Positions 20,320 through 29,134 of a stretch of DNA of 64,000 bases are shown one piece after another. Each line of letters begins with the position of its first letter. Position 1 is the first letter of the stretch. Under the pieces are notes generated by a model that saw only the letters and a list, made by a program, of their open reading frames with translations, was not told where the DNA came from and made no database searches. The stretch spans positions 124,001 to 188,000 of the forward strand of contig JANSWW010000005.1 of the NCBI GenBank assembly GCA_024743275.1, read 5' to 3'. The DNA is from Alphaproteobacteria bacterium. GTDB lineage: Bacteria; Pseudomonadota; Alphaproteobacteria; JANSWW01. The position numbers were made by a program, and so were the translations under genes.

Positions 20320-21260
20320 CAGACCACCGCGTCGGGCTTGGGCTTGCCGCTATCCTCTTCCTCGTCGCTGCCGCGCTGCAGATTGAGCTGCAGCAGGATC
20401 GGCGTCGCGACGAAGATCGAGGAATAAGTCCCGATCAGGATGCCGAAGATCAGCGCCCCGGAGAATTCCCGGATCACCGGCCCGCCGAAGATGAACAGCG
20501 ACAAGAGGGCCAGCAGGGTCGTGCCGCTGGTCAGCAAGGTCCGCGACAGGGTCTCGTTGATCGAGAGATTGCACAGATCGGGAATGGCCAGCTTTTTGTA
20601 TTTCCGCAGATTCTCCCGGACCCGGTCGAACACGACCACGGTGTCGTTGATCGAATACCCGGCGATGGTGAGGATCGCGGCGACGGTCGAGAGATTGAAT
20701 TCGAGCTGCAGGACCGACATGAAGCCGATCATCAGCAACACGTCGTGCAACAGCGTGATCACGCCGCTGGCCCCGAATTGCCATTCGAACCGGAACCAGA
20801 CATAGGCCATGATGGCGAACAGCGCCAAGCCGACCGCCATGATCCCGTCGGAGATCAGCTCCTCGCCGACGCTCGGCCCGACATATTCGACCCGGCGGTA
20901 TTCCACCTCGGTGCCCAGGGTGTCGCGGACCAGACCGACGATGCGGGCCTCGCCCTCACCGCCGTCCTCCGGCGCCTGAATACGGATCAGGACGTCGGTT
21001 ACGGCCCCGAACTCCTGCAACGAGACCTCGCCGATCGGCAGTTGCTCCAGCGTCGAGCGCATGGCGGCGATATCGGCGGGTCCTTCGGTGCGGACCTCGA
21101 CGAGTATCCCACCCTTGAAGTCGATGCCGAAATTAAGGCTCTGGGTCACCATCGACACGGCGGTGACCGCCAGCAGGACGACGGAGAACACCAGCCCCAG
21201 CTTGCGCAGACCGACGAAGTTGAGCTTCGGCGTGGATTTAAGAATACGAAAAGGCGTCAT
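20319..21260 (-). CDS. secF: Protein translocase subunit SecF
   Basis: RND-family partner of SecD that helps pull proteins across the inner membrane using the proton gradient. Six membrane helices are expected: one near the N-terminus (GLVFSVVLLAVTAVSM), a periplasmic domain opened by LNFGIDFKGGILVEV, then five helices including ILTIAGYSINDTVVVFDRVREN, the diagnostic motif. 313 residues. It starts 13 bases after secD and is followed by the coupled Mth938-like gene. Confidence 0.97.
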   Translation of the reverse strand: MTPFRILKSTPKLNFVGLRKLGLVFSVVLLAVTAVSMVTQSLNFGIDFKGGILVEVRTEGPADIAAMRSTLEQLPIGEVSLQEFGAVTDVLIRIQAPEDGGEGEARIVGLVRDTLGTEVEYRRVEYVGPSVGEELISDGIMAVGLALFAIMAYVWFRFEWQFGASGVITLLHDVLLMIGFMSVLQLEFNLSTVAAILTIAGYSINDTVVVFDRVRENLRKYKKLAIPDLCNLSINETLSRTLLTSGTTLLALLSLFIFGGPVIREFSGALIFGILIGTYSSIFVATPILLQLNLQRGSDEEEDSGKPKPDAVV

Positions 21261-21273
21261 GATCGGCGGGGCC

Positions 21274-22884
21274 TCAAATCGGCAGCGTCTGCGGTCGCTT
21301 GGCCTTGTACCAGCTCGCGACCAGATAACGGGTGACCATCAGGGCGGTGAACATGGAGGTCAAAAGCCCGATGGAGAGCGTGACGGCAAACCCCTTAACC
21401 GGGCCGGACCCCAGCGCATAGAGCAGCACGGCGGCGATGAAGGTCGTCAGATTGGCGTCGATGATGGTCGACACGGCACGCTTATAGCCCGAATCGATGG
21501 CCGATACCGGCCCACGTCCGTTCGCTATCTCCTCCCGGATGCGCTCGAACACCAGAACGTTGGCGTCGACCGCCATGCCGATTGTCAGCACGATCCCGGC
21601 GATTCCCGGTAGCGTCAGCGTCGCCTGTAGAAGGGATAGCGCTCCGACGATGAGGATGAGGTTCACGGCGAGCGCGATATCCGCATAGATCCCGAACCGG
21701 CCGTAGCCGATCACCATGAAGATCAGCACCAGTGCCAGACCGAGCACCGCCGCGGCCTCGCCGGCGGCGATGGAGTCGGCGCCCAGGCCCGGACCGACGG
21801 TCCGCTCCTCCACCACCTCGAGCGGGGCGGGAAGCGCGCCGGCCCGCAGCAACAGGGCGAGATCCTGGGCTCCCTCGACGGTGAACCGACCGGAAATGAT
21901 GCCGGAACCGCCGAGAATGGGTTCCCGGATCACCGGGGCGGTGATGACATGATCGTCGAGCACGATAGCGAAGGGCCGACCGACATTCTCAGAGGTGGCG
22001 GTGGCGAAGCGCCGCGCGCCCGAATTGTCGAACCGGAAGGATACGACCGGCTGGCCCTGATCGAAGGTCGGCTGGGCATCGACCAGGCTTTCGCCCGAGA
22101 CCATGATCCGCCGTTGCACCAGATAGGATCGCGGCTCGCCCGGCTCCGGCTCCAGGGCCGGATACAGCACACTGCCGGCGGGCACACGGCCCGTCGTCTC
22201 GGCGGTGACGGCGCTGTTTTGGGTATCGACCATGCGGAAGGTCAGCCGGGCGGTCTGGCCCAGTAGATTCTTCACCCGCTCGGGATCGTCGACGCCCGGA
22301 AGTTGGACGAGAATCCGGTTGTCGCCCTGGCGCTGGATGGTCGGTTCGCGCGTCCCGGTTTCGTCGATCCGTCGGCGGACGATCTCGATCGACTGCACGA
22401 GGGCTGCCTGGATCTGCGCTTCGAAAGCCTCATCCGTGTAGGCGACGGCGATCCGGTTACCCTCGACCGTGATGTCCAGCAGACGGATGGTCGATCCGCT
22501 CAGCGCATCGAACTGGGTGCTGTCCAAATCCGCCCTGACGTCGTTGACGACCTGTTCCACCGCGCCGGGATCGTCGATGGTCACAAACACCTGGTTATTG
22601 ACGATGCCCAGCCCGGAATACTTCACGCCGGCCCGGCGAAGTTGGGAGCGCAGATCGTCCTGCAGGGTATCCAGACGGTCTTCGAGGATCGCCTGGGTAT
22701 CCATCTCGAGCAGGATGTGCGAGCCCCCACGCAGGTCGAGTCCCAGATTGATCTGGTTTGCCGGGATGCCCGCGGGCAGCCGTTCCAAAACGTCCCGGGG
22801 CACCAGATTGGGGGCGGCGAACACCGCGCCGAGGAAGCACACCAGTCCGATGAGGACGACCTTCCATGTGGGGAACTGCAACAT
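21274..22884 (-). CDS. secD: Protein translocase subunit SecD
   Basis: 536-residue SecD with the opening LGLDLRGGSHILLEMD after the first helix, the long periplasmic P1 domain (including RQGDNRILVQLPGVDDPERVKNLLG), and the membrane part with GMAVDANVLVFERIREE, the counterpart of the SecF motif. Lies between yajC (38-base gap) and secF, the standard gene order. Acts late in Sec translocation. Confidence 0.97.
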   Translation of the reverse strand: MLQFPTWKVVLIGLVCFLGAVFAAPNLVPRDVLERLPAGIPANQINLGLDLRGGSHILLEMDTQAILEDRLDTLQDDLRSQLRRAGVKYSGLGIVNNQVFVTIDDPGAVEQVVNDVRADLDSTQFDALSGSTIRLLDITVEGNRIAVAYTDEAFEAQIQAALVQSIEIVRRRIDETGTREPTIQRQGDNRILVQLPGVDDPERVKNLLGQTARLTFRMVDTQNSAVTAETTGRVPAGSVLYPALEPEPGEPRSYLVQRRIMVSGESLVDAQPTFDQGQPVVSFRFDNSGARRFATATSENVGRPFAIVLDDHVITAPVIREPILGGSGIISGRFTVEGAQDLALLLRAGALPAPLEVVEERTVGPGLGADSIAAGEAAAVLGLALVLIFMVIGYGRFGIYADIALAVNLILIVGALSLLQATLTLPGIAGIVLTIGMAVDANVLVFERIREEIANGRGPVSAIDSGYKRAVSTIIDANLTTFIAAVLLYALGSGPVKGFAVTLSIGLLTSMFTALMVTRYLVASWYKAKRPQTLPI

Positions 22885-22922
22885 GATCTAACGGCCCATC
22901 CGTATAGCGGGGAAGGCGGGGG

Positions 22923-23498
22923 TCAGGAGGATTTCTTTTCCCCGGCCGGCCCGTCTGTCGTGGTGTCGGCGGTGTTGGCTTCTTCAGCCGCAACCGGTTC
23001 GGCCTGATCAGCCGGAGCGGCGTCTTTGGAGTCGGCCGCTTCCGCGACGTCTTCGGCCTTTCCGTCTTCAGCCGGGGCCTCGTCGGTCTTCGCCTCGTCG
23101 GTCTTGGCTTCGTCGGCGGCCGTCTCGTCGGCGGTCTGCTTGCGCTTTTTGCCCTTCTTCTCGGGCTTTTCGGGCTTTTCGGCCTTCACCGGCTCGGTCT
23201 TCGCCTTCACGGAACTCACCAGGGCACGGACGACGCGGACCTTCACACCGTTGGCGATCTCGACCTCGACCTCGTCCTCTTCGGTCGCCTTGCTGACAGT
23301 ACCGACCAGCCCGCCGGCGGTCACCACCCGGTCGCCGCGGCGCAGATTCTTCACCAATTGTTCGTGTTCTTTTTGGCGTTTGCGCTGCGGACGCCACAGC
23401 AGGAAATAGAAGATGGCCAGCATCCCGACCATAATGATCAGGAAAGAGAAATCACTAGCAGGCGCGCCTGCTTGCTGGGCAAAGGCCGGCGAAATCAT
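22923..23498 (-). CDS. yajC: Preprotein translocase subunit YajC, long acidic/basic tail
   Basis: Single-span membrane protein associated with SecDF. The N-terminal helix is FLIIMVGMLAIFYFLLWRP, followed by QRKRQKEHEQLVKNLRRGDRVVTAGGL, the YajC signature. The usual protein is about 110 residues; here some 85 extra residues rich in Lys, Glu, Asp and Ala follow. Part of the tail is coded by a 15-bp tandem repeat (KTDEA units). Low-complexity YajC tails occur in alphaproteobacteria; their role is unknown. Confidence 0.93.
   Translation of the reverse strand: MISPAFAQQAGAPASDFSFLIIMVGMLAIFYFLLWRPQRKRQKEHEQLVKNLRRGDRVVTAGGLVGTVSKATEEDEVEVEIANGVKVRVVRALVSSVKAKTEPVKAEKPEKPEKKGKKRKQTADETAADEAKTDEAKTDEAPAEDGKAEDVAEAADSKDAAPADQAEPVAAEEANTADTTTDGPAGEKKSS
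23077..23121. repeat. 15-bp tandem repeat in the yajC tail
   Basis: Two near-identical 15-base units (23077-23091 and 23092-23106, differing in the last base) and a third decayed one (23107-23121) code for DEAKT-type pentapeptides in the YajC extension. Confidence 0.75.
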
Positions 23499-23710
23499 CG
23501 TGAAACTGCTCCCAACTCTACGAAAAAGGGCGTCTTAGCGGCCCTCATGCCGAGGACGCGGGACTATAACGAAGGGATGGTGGATTGCAAACGCCGCGAT
23601 CGCCCGTTATTCCCACGGCTTCGACATTTAAAGAGCCGCCGGCTTATCTCGAATTCTTCTTCGGGCAGGTGGCGTCTCGCGAGCCCGGAAACAAGAGCTG
23701 TTTTGCCGCC

Positions 23711-24580
23711 ATGACCGAAATGACCAACCCCGCCGACTATCTCCCCGCCCTCGCCCGTATCGCCGACGCGCTCGACCGTCTGGCGCCGCCGCCGAAAGCG
23801 ATGCCGGACCTGCGGGCCGCCGACGGCTTCGTCTGGCACGCCGACGGCGATCGCCTGGTGCCGGTCAAGCGGATCAACCGGGTCGACCTCTCCCTCCTGC
23901 GGGGCATCCGCCGCCAGGTCGGGACCCTGGAAGACAACACCCGTCGCTTCGCCAGGGGCCTGCCGGCCAACAACGCGCTTCTGTGGGGCGCGCGGGGCAT
24001 GGGCAAGTCCTCCCTGGTCAAGGCGATCCACGCCAAGATAAACGAAGAGACCGGCGGCAATCTCGCCCTCATCGAACTCCACCGGGAGGATATCGAGAGC
24101 CTGCCGCGCCTCCTGGCCATCATCGCCGCCCAGGACCGTCAAGTGCTGCTGTTCTGCGACGATCTCAGCTTCGACGAGGGCGACACCAGCTATAAGTCGC
24201 TGAAGGCCGTCCTCGACGGCGGGATCGAGGGCCGGCCGGCGAACGTCCTGTTCTACGCCACCTCCAACCGGCGGCATCTGCTCTCCCGCGAGATGATCGA
24301 GAACGAGACCTCGACGGCGATCCACGCCTCCGAGGCGGTCGAGGAAAAGGTCTCCCTCTCCGACCGTTTCGGCCTCTGGCTCGGCTTCCATGCCTGCGAC
24401 CAGGACACCTATTTCGACATGATCCGGGGTTATGTCTCCGCCTACGATCTCAAGATCGAGGAGGAACAGCTCCTGAAAGAGGCCAAGGAATGGGCGGTCA
24501 CGCGCGGCAACCGCAACGGCCGTGTCGCCTTCCAGTACATCCAGGATCTGGCCGGCCGCCTCGGCCAGCGGATCGACTGA
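23711..24580 (+). CDS. DUF815 family AAA+ ATPase
   Basis: P-loop ATPase of about 289 residues. Walker A is WGARGMGKSSLVKAI, Walker B is LLFCDDLSFDE, with a sensor in VLFYATSNRRHLL and the arginine-rich DRFGLWLGF region typical of DUF815. Proteins of this family are widespread in proteobacteria but have no proven role. The start MTEMTNPADYL is preferred; an upstream frame begins at 23585 but adds 42 residues without family character. Divergent from yajC. Confidence 0.85.
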   Translation: MTEMTNPADYLPALARIADALDRLAPPPKAMPDLRAADGFVWHADGDRLVPVKRINRVDLSLLRGIRRQVGTLEDNTRRFARGLPANNALLWGARGMGKSSLVKAIHAKINEETGGNLALIELHREDIESLPRLLAIIAAQDRQVLLFCDDLSFDEGDTSYKSLKAVLDGGIEGRPANVLFYATSNRRHLLSREMIENETSTAIHASEAVEEKVSLSDRFGLWLGFHACDQDTYFDMIRGYVSAYDLKIEEEQLLKEAKEWAVTRGNRNGRVAFQYIQDLAGRLGQRID

Positions 24581-24601
24581 TCCAACCGAACCATCCCCTT
24601 A

Positions 24602-24634
24602 CCCGATCCCTCTCCCCGGTGAGAGGGGATCGGG
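24602..24634. terminator. Long hairpin between DUF815 and NlpD-like genes
   Basis: CCCGATCCCTCTC (from 24603) faces GAGAGGGGATCGGG, an imperfect 13-bp stem with one bulge. It sits between two convergent genes. There is no clear U-tract, so it may be a terminator, or a copy of a dispersed extragenic palindrome; CCTCTCCCC-type hairpins are common as repeats in alphaproteobacteria. Confidence 0.5.
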
Positions 24635-24739
24635 TTGGCGTGGCCCCCGTCCTTTTTTACCTCTGCTTCGGGAGAGGTCCGAGCGTTCGGCGCGAAGCAC
24701 GCCGGCGCGCGCGACCGGGAAGACGCGAGGGGTGACCGG

Positions 24740-25855
24740 TTACCCCGTCACGGGCTCCAGATGGTCCATCGGATCGACCGGCTTGGCCCGGCGGCGGACC
24801 TCGAAATGGAGCTGCGGCGCGGTGACCGAGCCGGTGGCGCCGATCCGACCGATGATCTGGCCCCGCCGGATCACATCGCCCTCGCGCACCAGGCTTGCCT
24901 GGAGATGGGCATAGGCGGTCATGAACCCGTCGCGATGGCGGAGCAGCACGAGATTGCCGAAGGCGTCGAGATCGTCGCCCACATAGGCGACCACACCGCT
25001 TTCCGCCGCCCGCACGCCGAGCCCCTCGGGCGCACGGATATTGATCCCGTCATTGCGGCTGCCGTCCGATTTCACCCCGAAATTCGAGACCACCCTGCCC
25101 TGCACCGGCCAGAGGAAGCGGCTGCCCTCCCTGGCCGGCGGTTCGGCATAGCGCACCGGGCGCGCTTGTTGCCTGGCTTGTGGCTGGGCCTGCTGTTGGG
25201 CTTGCTCGAGGGCTTGTTGCCGGGCTTGTTGTCGCGTTTGTTGCCGCGCTTCCGGCTGTCCTACGGGGACTGGCTCCGGCTTGGCCGCCACAACAGTGCG
25301 TGACGGCGGCGCGGGTTTCAGCGGGCTCGGCCTCGGCACGATGACGACGCTGTTCGCGGTCCTGGCCGCAGGACTGGGCGGTGCCGTGACCACCGTCCGG
25401 CGCGGCGCGGCCCGGGCCTGGACCGTCGACGGCGGCGCCGAGGTGCCGATCGGGACCGGGACGGTCAGAAGTTGGCCGGGAAAGATCGTATAGGGCGACG
25501 CCAGACGGTTCTCGCGGATCAGCCGGCTGGTCTCCACATCGAAGCGCTGGGCGATTTCGGAGACCGTATCGCCCCGTTGGACCACATAGCCGCGCGGCAC
25601 CGGAAGCAGCAGCAGATCGCCGGGCCGGATCCGGTAGGGCGGTTGAAGCCCGTTGATCATGATCAGATCGCGCAGCGCCACATTGTTCCGCTGGGCGATG
25701 GTGTAGAGGGTGTCCCCCTGGCGGACCTGTACCCCCGGTCCCGGGGCCACCTGAAGGCCCGGGGCGTTGACCGCCCTGGGCCCGCCGCTCGACCCACAGG
25801 CCGTCAGCAGCCCCCCGAGCAGAAGAGCGCAGAGCAGGACCCACGGCCGGCGCAC
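24740..25855 (-). CDS. NlpD-like lipoprotein: two LysM domains and a degenerate LytM domain
   Basis: A lipoprotein (signal peptide MRRPWVLLCALLLGGLLTAC, lipobox LTAC). LysM repeats at about residues 43-86 (VRQGDTLYTIAQRNNV) and 90-133 (VQRGDTVSEIAQRFDV) bind peptidoglycan. A long Pro/Ala/Gln linker with QARQQ-type repeats follows, then an M23/LytM domain from about residue 250. The zinc site is lost: HxGxD is NDGINI, while LHFEVR keeps its histidine. That is the NlpD/EnvC pattern, where the protein activates cell-wall amidases instead of cutting peptidoglycan. It follows pcm by one base, the same surE-pcm-nlpD order as in E. coli. Confidence 0.88.
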   Translation of the reverse strand: MRRPWVLLCALLLGGLLTACGSSGGPRAVNAPGLQVAPGPGVQVRQGDTLYTIAQRNNVALRDLIMINGLQPPYRIRPGDLLLLPVPRGYVVQRGDTVSEIAQRFDVETSRLIRENRLASPYTIFPGQLLTVPVPIGTSAPPSTVQARAAPRRTVVTAPPSPAARTANSVVIVPRPSPLKPAPPSRTVVAAKPEPVPVGQPEARQQTRQQARQQALEQAQQQAQPQARQQARPVRYAEPPAREGSRFLWPVQGRVVSNFGVKSDGSRNDGINIRAPEGLGVRAAESGVVAYVGDDLDAFGNLVLLRHRDGFMTAYAHLQASLVREGDVIRRGQIIGRIGATGSVTAPQLHFEVRRRAKPVDPMDHLEPVTG

Positions 25856-25856
25856 G

Positions 25857-26525
25857 TCATATCCCCGTTCCGTTTGCCTGGCCGGGCTCCCCGGGCAGGC
25901 CGTGAACCATCGGTACGAACCGGACCTGGGACAGTTCCTCCTCGTCCAACTCGTCTCCGTGTTTGGTGAAGCGGACCAGGGTCTGGATATCGTTCTGCCG
26001 GCCGATCGGGGCCACCATGATGCCGCCCTCGGCCAATTGGTCGATCAGCGCCTGGGGAATATCCTCCGCCGCGGCGGTCACGATGATCCGGTCGAAGGGC
26101 GCCTGCTCCGGCCATCCCTTGTAGCCATCGCCGGCCTTGGTGGTCCAATTGGTCCGGCCGAGCTTCTTCAGACGCCCCTCCGCCTCCAGCAGTAGATCCT
26201 TGTGACGCTCGATGGAATAGACCCGCCGCGCGAGATGGGTCAGCACGGCGGTCTGGTATCCGGAGCCGGTCCCGATCTCCAACACCTTCATCCGGTCGCC
26301 CAGTTTCAAGGCTTGGGTCATCATGCCGACGATCAGCGGCTGGCTGATGGTCTGGCCGCACCCGATGGGAAGGGCCGTGTCCTCATAGGCCTGGTCGGAA
26401 AAGGTCGTCGGGACAAAATCCTCCCGCGGCACCCGTTCGAGGGCGGCCAGAATGTCCTTGTCGACGATCCCAGCTTTGCGCAACTCCATAATGAGTCGGA
26501 TTTTCCGCGTGGCTTGGACGCTCAC
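25857..26525 (-). CDS. pcm: Protein-L-isoaspartate O-methyltransferase
   Basis: Repairs aged proteins by methylating isoaspartyl residues with SAM. 222 residues from the GTG at 26525-26523, chosen because it is preceded by GGAGGGGGAAG and gives the usual N-terminus (VSVQATRKIRLIMELRKAGI). Family signatures: PREDFVPTTFSDQAYEDTALPIGCGQTISQP, SAM site VLEIGTGSGYQTAVL, and DRIIVTAAAEDIP. A longer upstream frame is a shadow through surE. A 15-bp tandem repeat separates it from surE. Confidence 0.95.
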   Translation of the reverse strand: MSVQATRKIRLIMELRKAGIVDKDILAALERVPREDFVPTTFSDQAYEDTALPIGCGQTISQPLIVGMMTQALKLGDRMKVLEIGTGSGYQTAVLTHLARRVYSIERHKDLLLEAEGRLKKLGRTNWTTKAGDGYKGWPEQAPFDRIIVTAAAEDIPQALIDQLAEGGIMVAPIGRQNDIQTLVRFTKHGDELDEEELSQVRFVPMVHGLPGEPGQANGTGI

Positions 26526-26540
26526 CTGACTTCCCCCTCC

Positions 26541-26585
26541 CCCTGCACATCTCGTCCCTGCACATGTCGTCCCTGCACATGTCGT
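26541..26585. repeat. 15-bp tandem repeat x3 between surE and pcm
   Basis: CCCTGCACATGTCGT occurs three times in a row (26541-26555 with one mismatch, 26556-26570, 26571-26585). It fills most of the 65-base gap between the surE stop and the pcm start. Confidence 0.88.
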
Positions 26586-26590
26586 CGGGA

Positions 26591-27370
26591 TCAGAACAAC
26601 TGCTTCAGTTGCTCCAGCGTAGCAAAATCCGTCATCTCCATGTGGATCGGCGTGACGGAGATATAGCCTTTTTCGACGGCGGCCACGTCGGAGTTGGGAT
26701 CGAGTTCGGATTCCCGGACCTGCATGCCGACCCAATAAACCGGGTTCTCGTAGGGATCCTTCGCTTCGACCACATTGGAGCGGACTTGATGGAAGCCCTG
26801 GGTCGTCACCTTCACGCCCTTGACCTCGTCCGGACCGCAATCGGGGAAATTCACCGAGATGAGGACCCCGGGGGGCAAAGCCTGCTTCACCACCGTGCGG
26901 ACGATCTCGGCGCAATGGGCCTCGACCGTGTCCCAGCGCGGCGCCTGTCCGATCCCGACATCGAGCGAGAGGGCCACGGCCGGCAAGCCGAGCAACGTCG
27001 CCTCCATGGCCGCCGCGATGGTACCGGAATAGGTGACGTCCTCGGCCACATTGGAGCCGAGATTGACCCCGGAGAGAACGAGATCCGGCTTGTGATCCGC
27101 CAGGACCTTGTTGACTGCGAGCAGGACACAGTCGGTCGGGGTGCCGTCCACATGGATGCGTCGTTCGGTGATCCGGCGGACGTGCAGCGGCCGTTTAAGG
27201 GTCAGCGAATGACCGGCGCCTGAGTGATTGACCTCCGGCGCGATGGTCCAGACATCGTCGGAGAGGCTGGCCGCCACCCGTTCGAGCACCGCCAGTCCCG
27301 GCGCGTGGATGCCGTCGTCGTTGCTGAGTAGAAGTCGGGCCCGGCTGAGGTCCGGAACGGCACGGGACAT
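26591..27370 (-). CDS. surE: 5'/3'-nucleotidase SurE
   Basis: Metal-dependent nucleotidase and exopolyphosphatase of stationary-phase physiology. The metal-binding motif LLLSNDDGIHAPG is at residues 12-24; APEVNHSGAGHSLT and DGTPTDCVLLAVN follow, then DLVLSGVNLGSNVAEDVTYSGTIAAA, all diagnostic. 259 residues from MSRAVPDLSRA. Begins five bases after tatC and precedes pcm and the NlpD-like gene. Confidence 0.97.
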   Translation of the reverse strand: MSRAVPDLSRARLLLSNDDGIHAPGLAVLERVAASLSDDVWTIAPEVNHSGAGHSLTLKRPLHVRRITERRIHVDGTPTDCVLLAVNKVLADHKPDLVLSGVNLGSNVAEDVTYSGTIAAAMEATLLGLPAVALSLDVGIGQAPRWDTVEAHCAEIVRTVVKQALPPGVLISVNFPDCGPDEVKGVKVTTQGFHQVRSNVVEAKDPYENPVYWVGMQVRESELDPNSDVAAVEKGYISVTPIHMEMTDFATLEQLKQLF

Positions 27371-27375
27371 GCCGA

Positions 27376-28215
27376 TCACTCTCCCGCTTTCGAGGGAGTG
27401 TCGGATTTGCCGGTCCCGAACTCGCGGTCGAACTCGGCTTCGGCCTCCGCCTCGCGCTTGGCGCGGGCCTTCTCTGCCATGCGCACGGTCAGGATCGAGA
27501 TCTCGTAGAGAATAAGCAGCGGCAGCGCCATGCCGACCTGGCTGATCGGATCCGGCGGGGTCAGGACCGCGGCGGCGACGAACACGGCGACCACCATGTA
27601 TTTCCGCTTCTTGCGCAGCCCGGCCGCGTCGACCACACCGATGCGGCCCAGCAGGGTGAGCAGCACCGGTAGTTCGAAGGCGAGACCGAAGGCGAAGATC
27701 AGGGTCATCACCAGCGATAGATATTCGCCGACCTTGGGTTCCAGCGCCACGGCCATGCCGCCGCCGCCGATATTGTCGGTCTCGAAGGAGGTGAAGAACT
27801 CCCAGGCCAGCGGCATGACGCCGTAATAGAGCATCGCCCCGCCGGTGAAGAACAGGATCGGGGTCGCGATCAGGAAGGGCAGAAAGGCGGAGCGTTCGTG
27901 CTTGTAGAGGCCCGGCGCGATGAACATCCACGCCTGACCCGCCAGGATCGGGAAGGCCAGGAAGATCGCCGCCCAGAACGCGACTTTGACCTGGGTGAAG
28001 AACGCCTCGGCCAGGTGGGTGTAGATCATGCGGCGACCTTCCCCCTGGAAGGTGTCGGCCAGCGGCGCCACCAGGAAGCCGTAGATATACTCCGCGAAGT
28101 AGAAACAGAAGCAGAAGGTCAGCAGAATCGCCCCGATGGAGTAAATCAGGCGGGATCGCAACTCGACCAGATGGTCGAGCAACGGCATCTTGGAGTCTTC
28201 GATATCGTCCGTCAT
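27376..28215 (-). CDS. tatC: Sec-independent translocase protein TatC
   Basis: Core receptor of the twin-arginine pathway. Six helices, starting MPLLDHLVELRSRLIYS (the TatC N-terminal signature), the PGLYKHERSAFLPF loop, and AFGLAFELPVLL, where the conserved Glu resides. The C-terminal tail is extended and rich in Ala, Glu and Lys. Overlaps tatB by four bases. Confidence 0.97.
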   Translation of the reverse strand: MTDDIEDSKMPLLDHLVELRSRLIYSIGAILLTFCFCFYFAEYIYGFLVAPLADTFQGEGRRMIYTHLAEAFFTQVKVAFWAAIFLAFPILAGQAWMFIAPGLYKHERSAFLPFLIATPILFFTGGAMLYYGVMPLAWEFFTSFETDNIGGGGMAVALEPKVGEYLSLVMTLIFAFGLAFELPVLLTLLGRIGVVDAAGLRKKRKYMVVAVFVAAAVLTPPDPISQVGMALPLLILYEISILTVRMAEKARAKREAEAEAEFDREFGTGKSDTPSKAGE

Positions 28216-28715
28216 GTCCCGCTGGTCCCGGTTTTCTGGGGGGCGTCGCTCTTATCCGCGCCGGTCGGGGCCGGCTGCACCGATTCGGGTTGGACCGACT
28301 CGGGCGCCGCGACCTTCGCCGTCTCCGGTTTCGCCTGATCCTGCGGCGCCTTATCCTGTGGCGCCTTATCCTGTGGGCTGGGCGTCTTCATCCAGGACAG
28401 ATCGTGCCCGCCGTCGCCCCCGGTCTTCACCTCGGCATTGAGTTGGCGTTCCAACGATCCGTCGGCGTCGACCGCGTCCTTGATCAGCTTGGTGGGATTG
28501 AGGTTCCGCGCCTGGGAAACCTGCTTGCGCACGTCCTCCAAGTCCGCCTCACGCGCCATTTCGTCCATCTGCCCCTGGAACTCCCGGGCCATGGACTTCA
28601 TCTTGCGGACGAATTTGCCAATCGTGCGCAGGGTCCCCGGCAGCTCGCGCGGGCCGATCACAATGATCGCCACCACGATGACCAGCGTGAGTTCCTGCCA
28701 ACCAATATCAAACAT
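28212..28715 (-). CDS. tatB: Sec-independent translocase protein TatB
   Basis: One N-terminal helix (MFDIGWQELTLVIVVAIIVIGPRELP) with the TatB Glu and hinge, an amphipathic helix (RTIGKFVRKMKSMAREFQ) and a long disordered tail. The tail contains PQDKA and ESVQP pentapeptide repeats coded by 15-bp tandem repeats. Located between tatA and tatC. Confidence 0.94.
   Translation of the reverse strand: MFDIGWQELTLVIVVAIIVIGPRELPGTLRTIGKFVRKMKSMAREFQGQMDEMAREADLEDVRKQVSQARNLNPTKLIKDAVDADGSLERQLNAEVKTGGDGGHDLSWMKTPSPQDKAPQDKAPQDQAKPETAKVAAPESVQPESVQPAPTGADKSDAPQKTGTSGT
28345..28374. repeat. 15-bp tandem repeat x2 in tatB
   Basis: GGCGCCTTATCCTGT occurs at 28345-28359 and 28360-28374, with a decayed third copy just before (28330-28344). 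It codes for the PQDKA repeats of TatB. A further imperfect 15-base pair at about 28277-28306 codes for ESVQP. Confidence 0.85.
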
Positions 28716-28794
28716 CGTTCAGGTCCCAAGAGGTCGGCGCGGCACGAGGTGCCGCGTGCGCCCCCCTTATAAGGCTAGGCCGCCGTCGGGGCGT

Positions 28795-29031
28795 TTAGGA
28801 GCCTGTCTTGGCGGTTTCGTCTTTCGCCTTGGCGGCGGCGTCGTCCGCCTTTTCACTCGCGAGCTTCTGCTCCGGCTTGGCCTCTTCCTCCGGCTCTTCG
28901 TCCTTCATGCCGGACTTGAAGCTCTTGATGCCCTTCGCGACGTCGCCCATCAGGCGCGGGATCTTCCCGGCGCCGAACAACAGTACGACGATAAGGACGA
29001 TGATTGCGATCTGCCAAATACTGATACCCAT
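28795..29031 (-). CDS. tatA: Sec-independent translocase protein TatA
   Basis: 78 residues: helix [25 protein letters not shown] (shown in part), the FGAGKIP hinge motif, the amphipathic helix [18 protein letters not shown] and an acidic/Lys tail. Forms the translocation pore. First gene of tatABC; tatB follows after a 79-base gap. Confidence 0.95.
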   Translation of the reverse strand: MGISIWQIAIIVLIVVLLFGAGKIPRLMGDVAKGIKSFKSGMKDEEPEEEAKPEQKLASEKADDAAAKAKDETAKTGS

Positions 29032-29134
29032 GACCCTGCTCCAGGTAACGGCAAACGGCCTTTCTTGAGCCGTCTATTACGAAATTTGCCGGATCATGGC
29101 AGAGCCGGCCACCACACGCAACGGCATAGCACGC

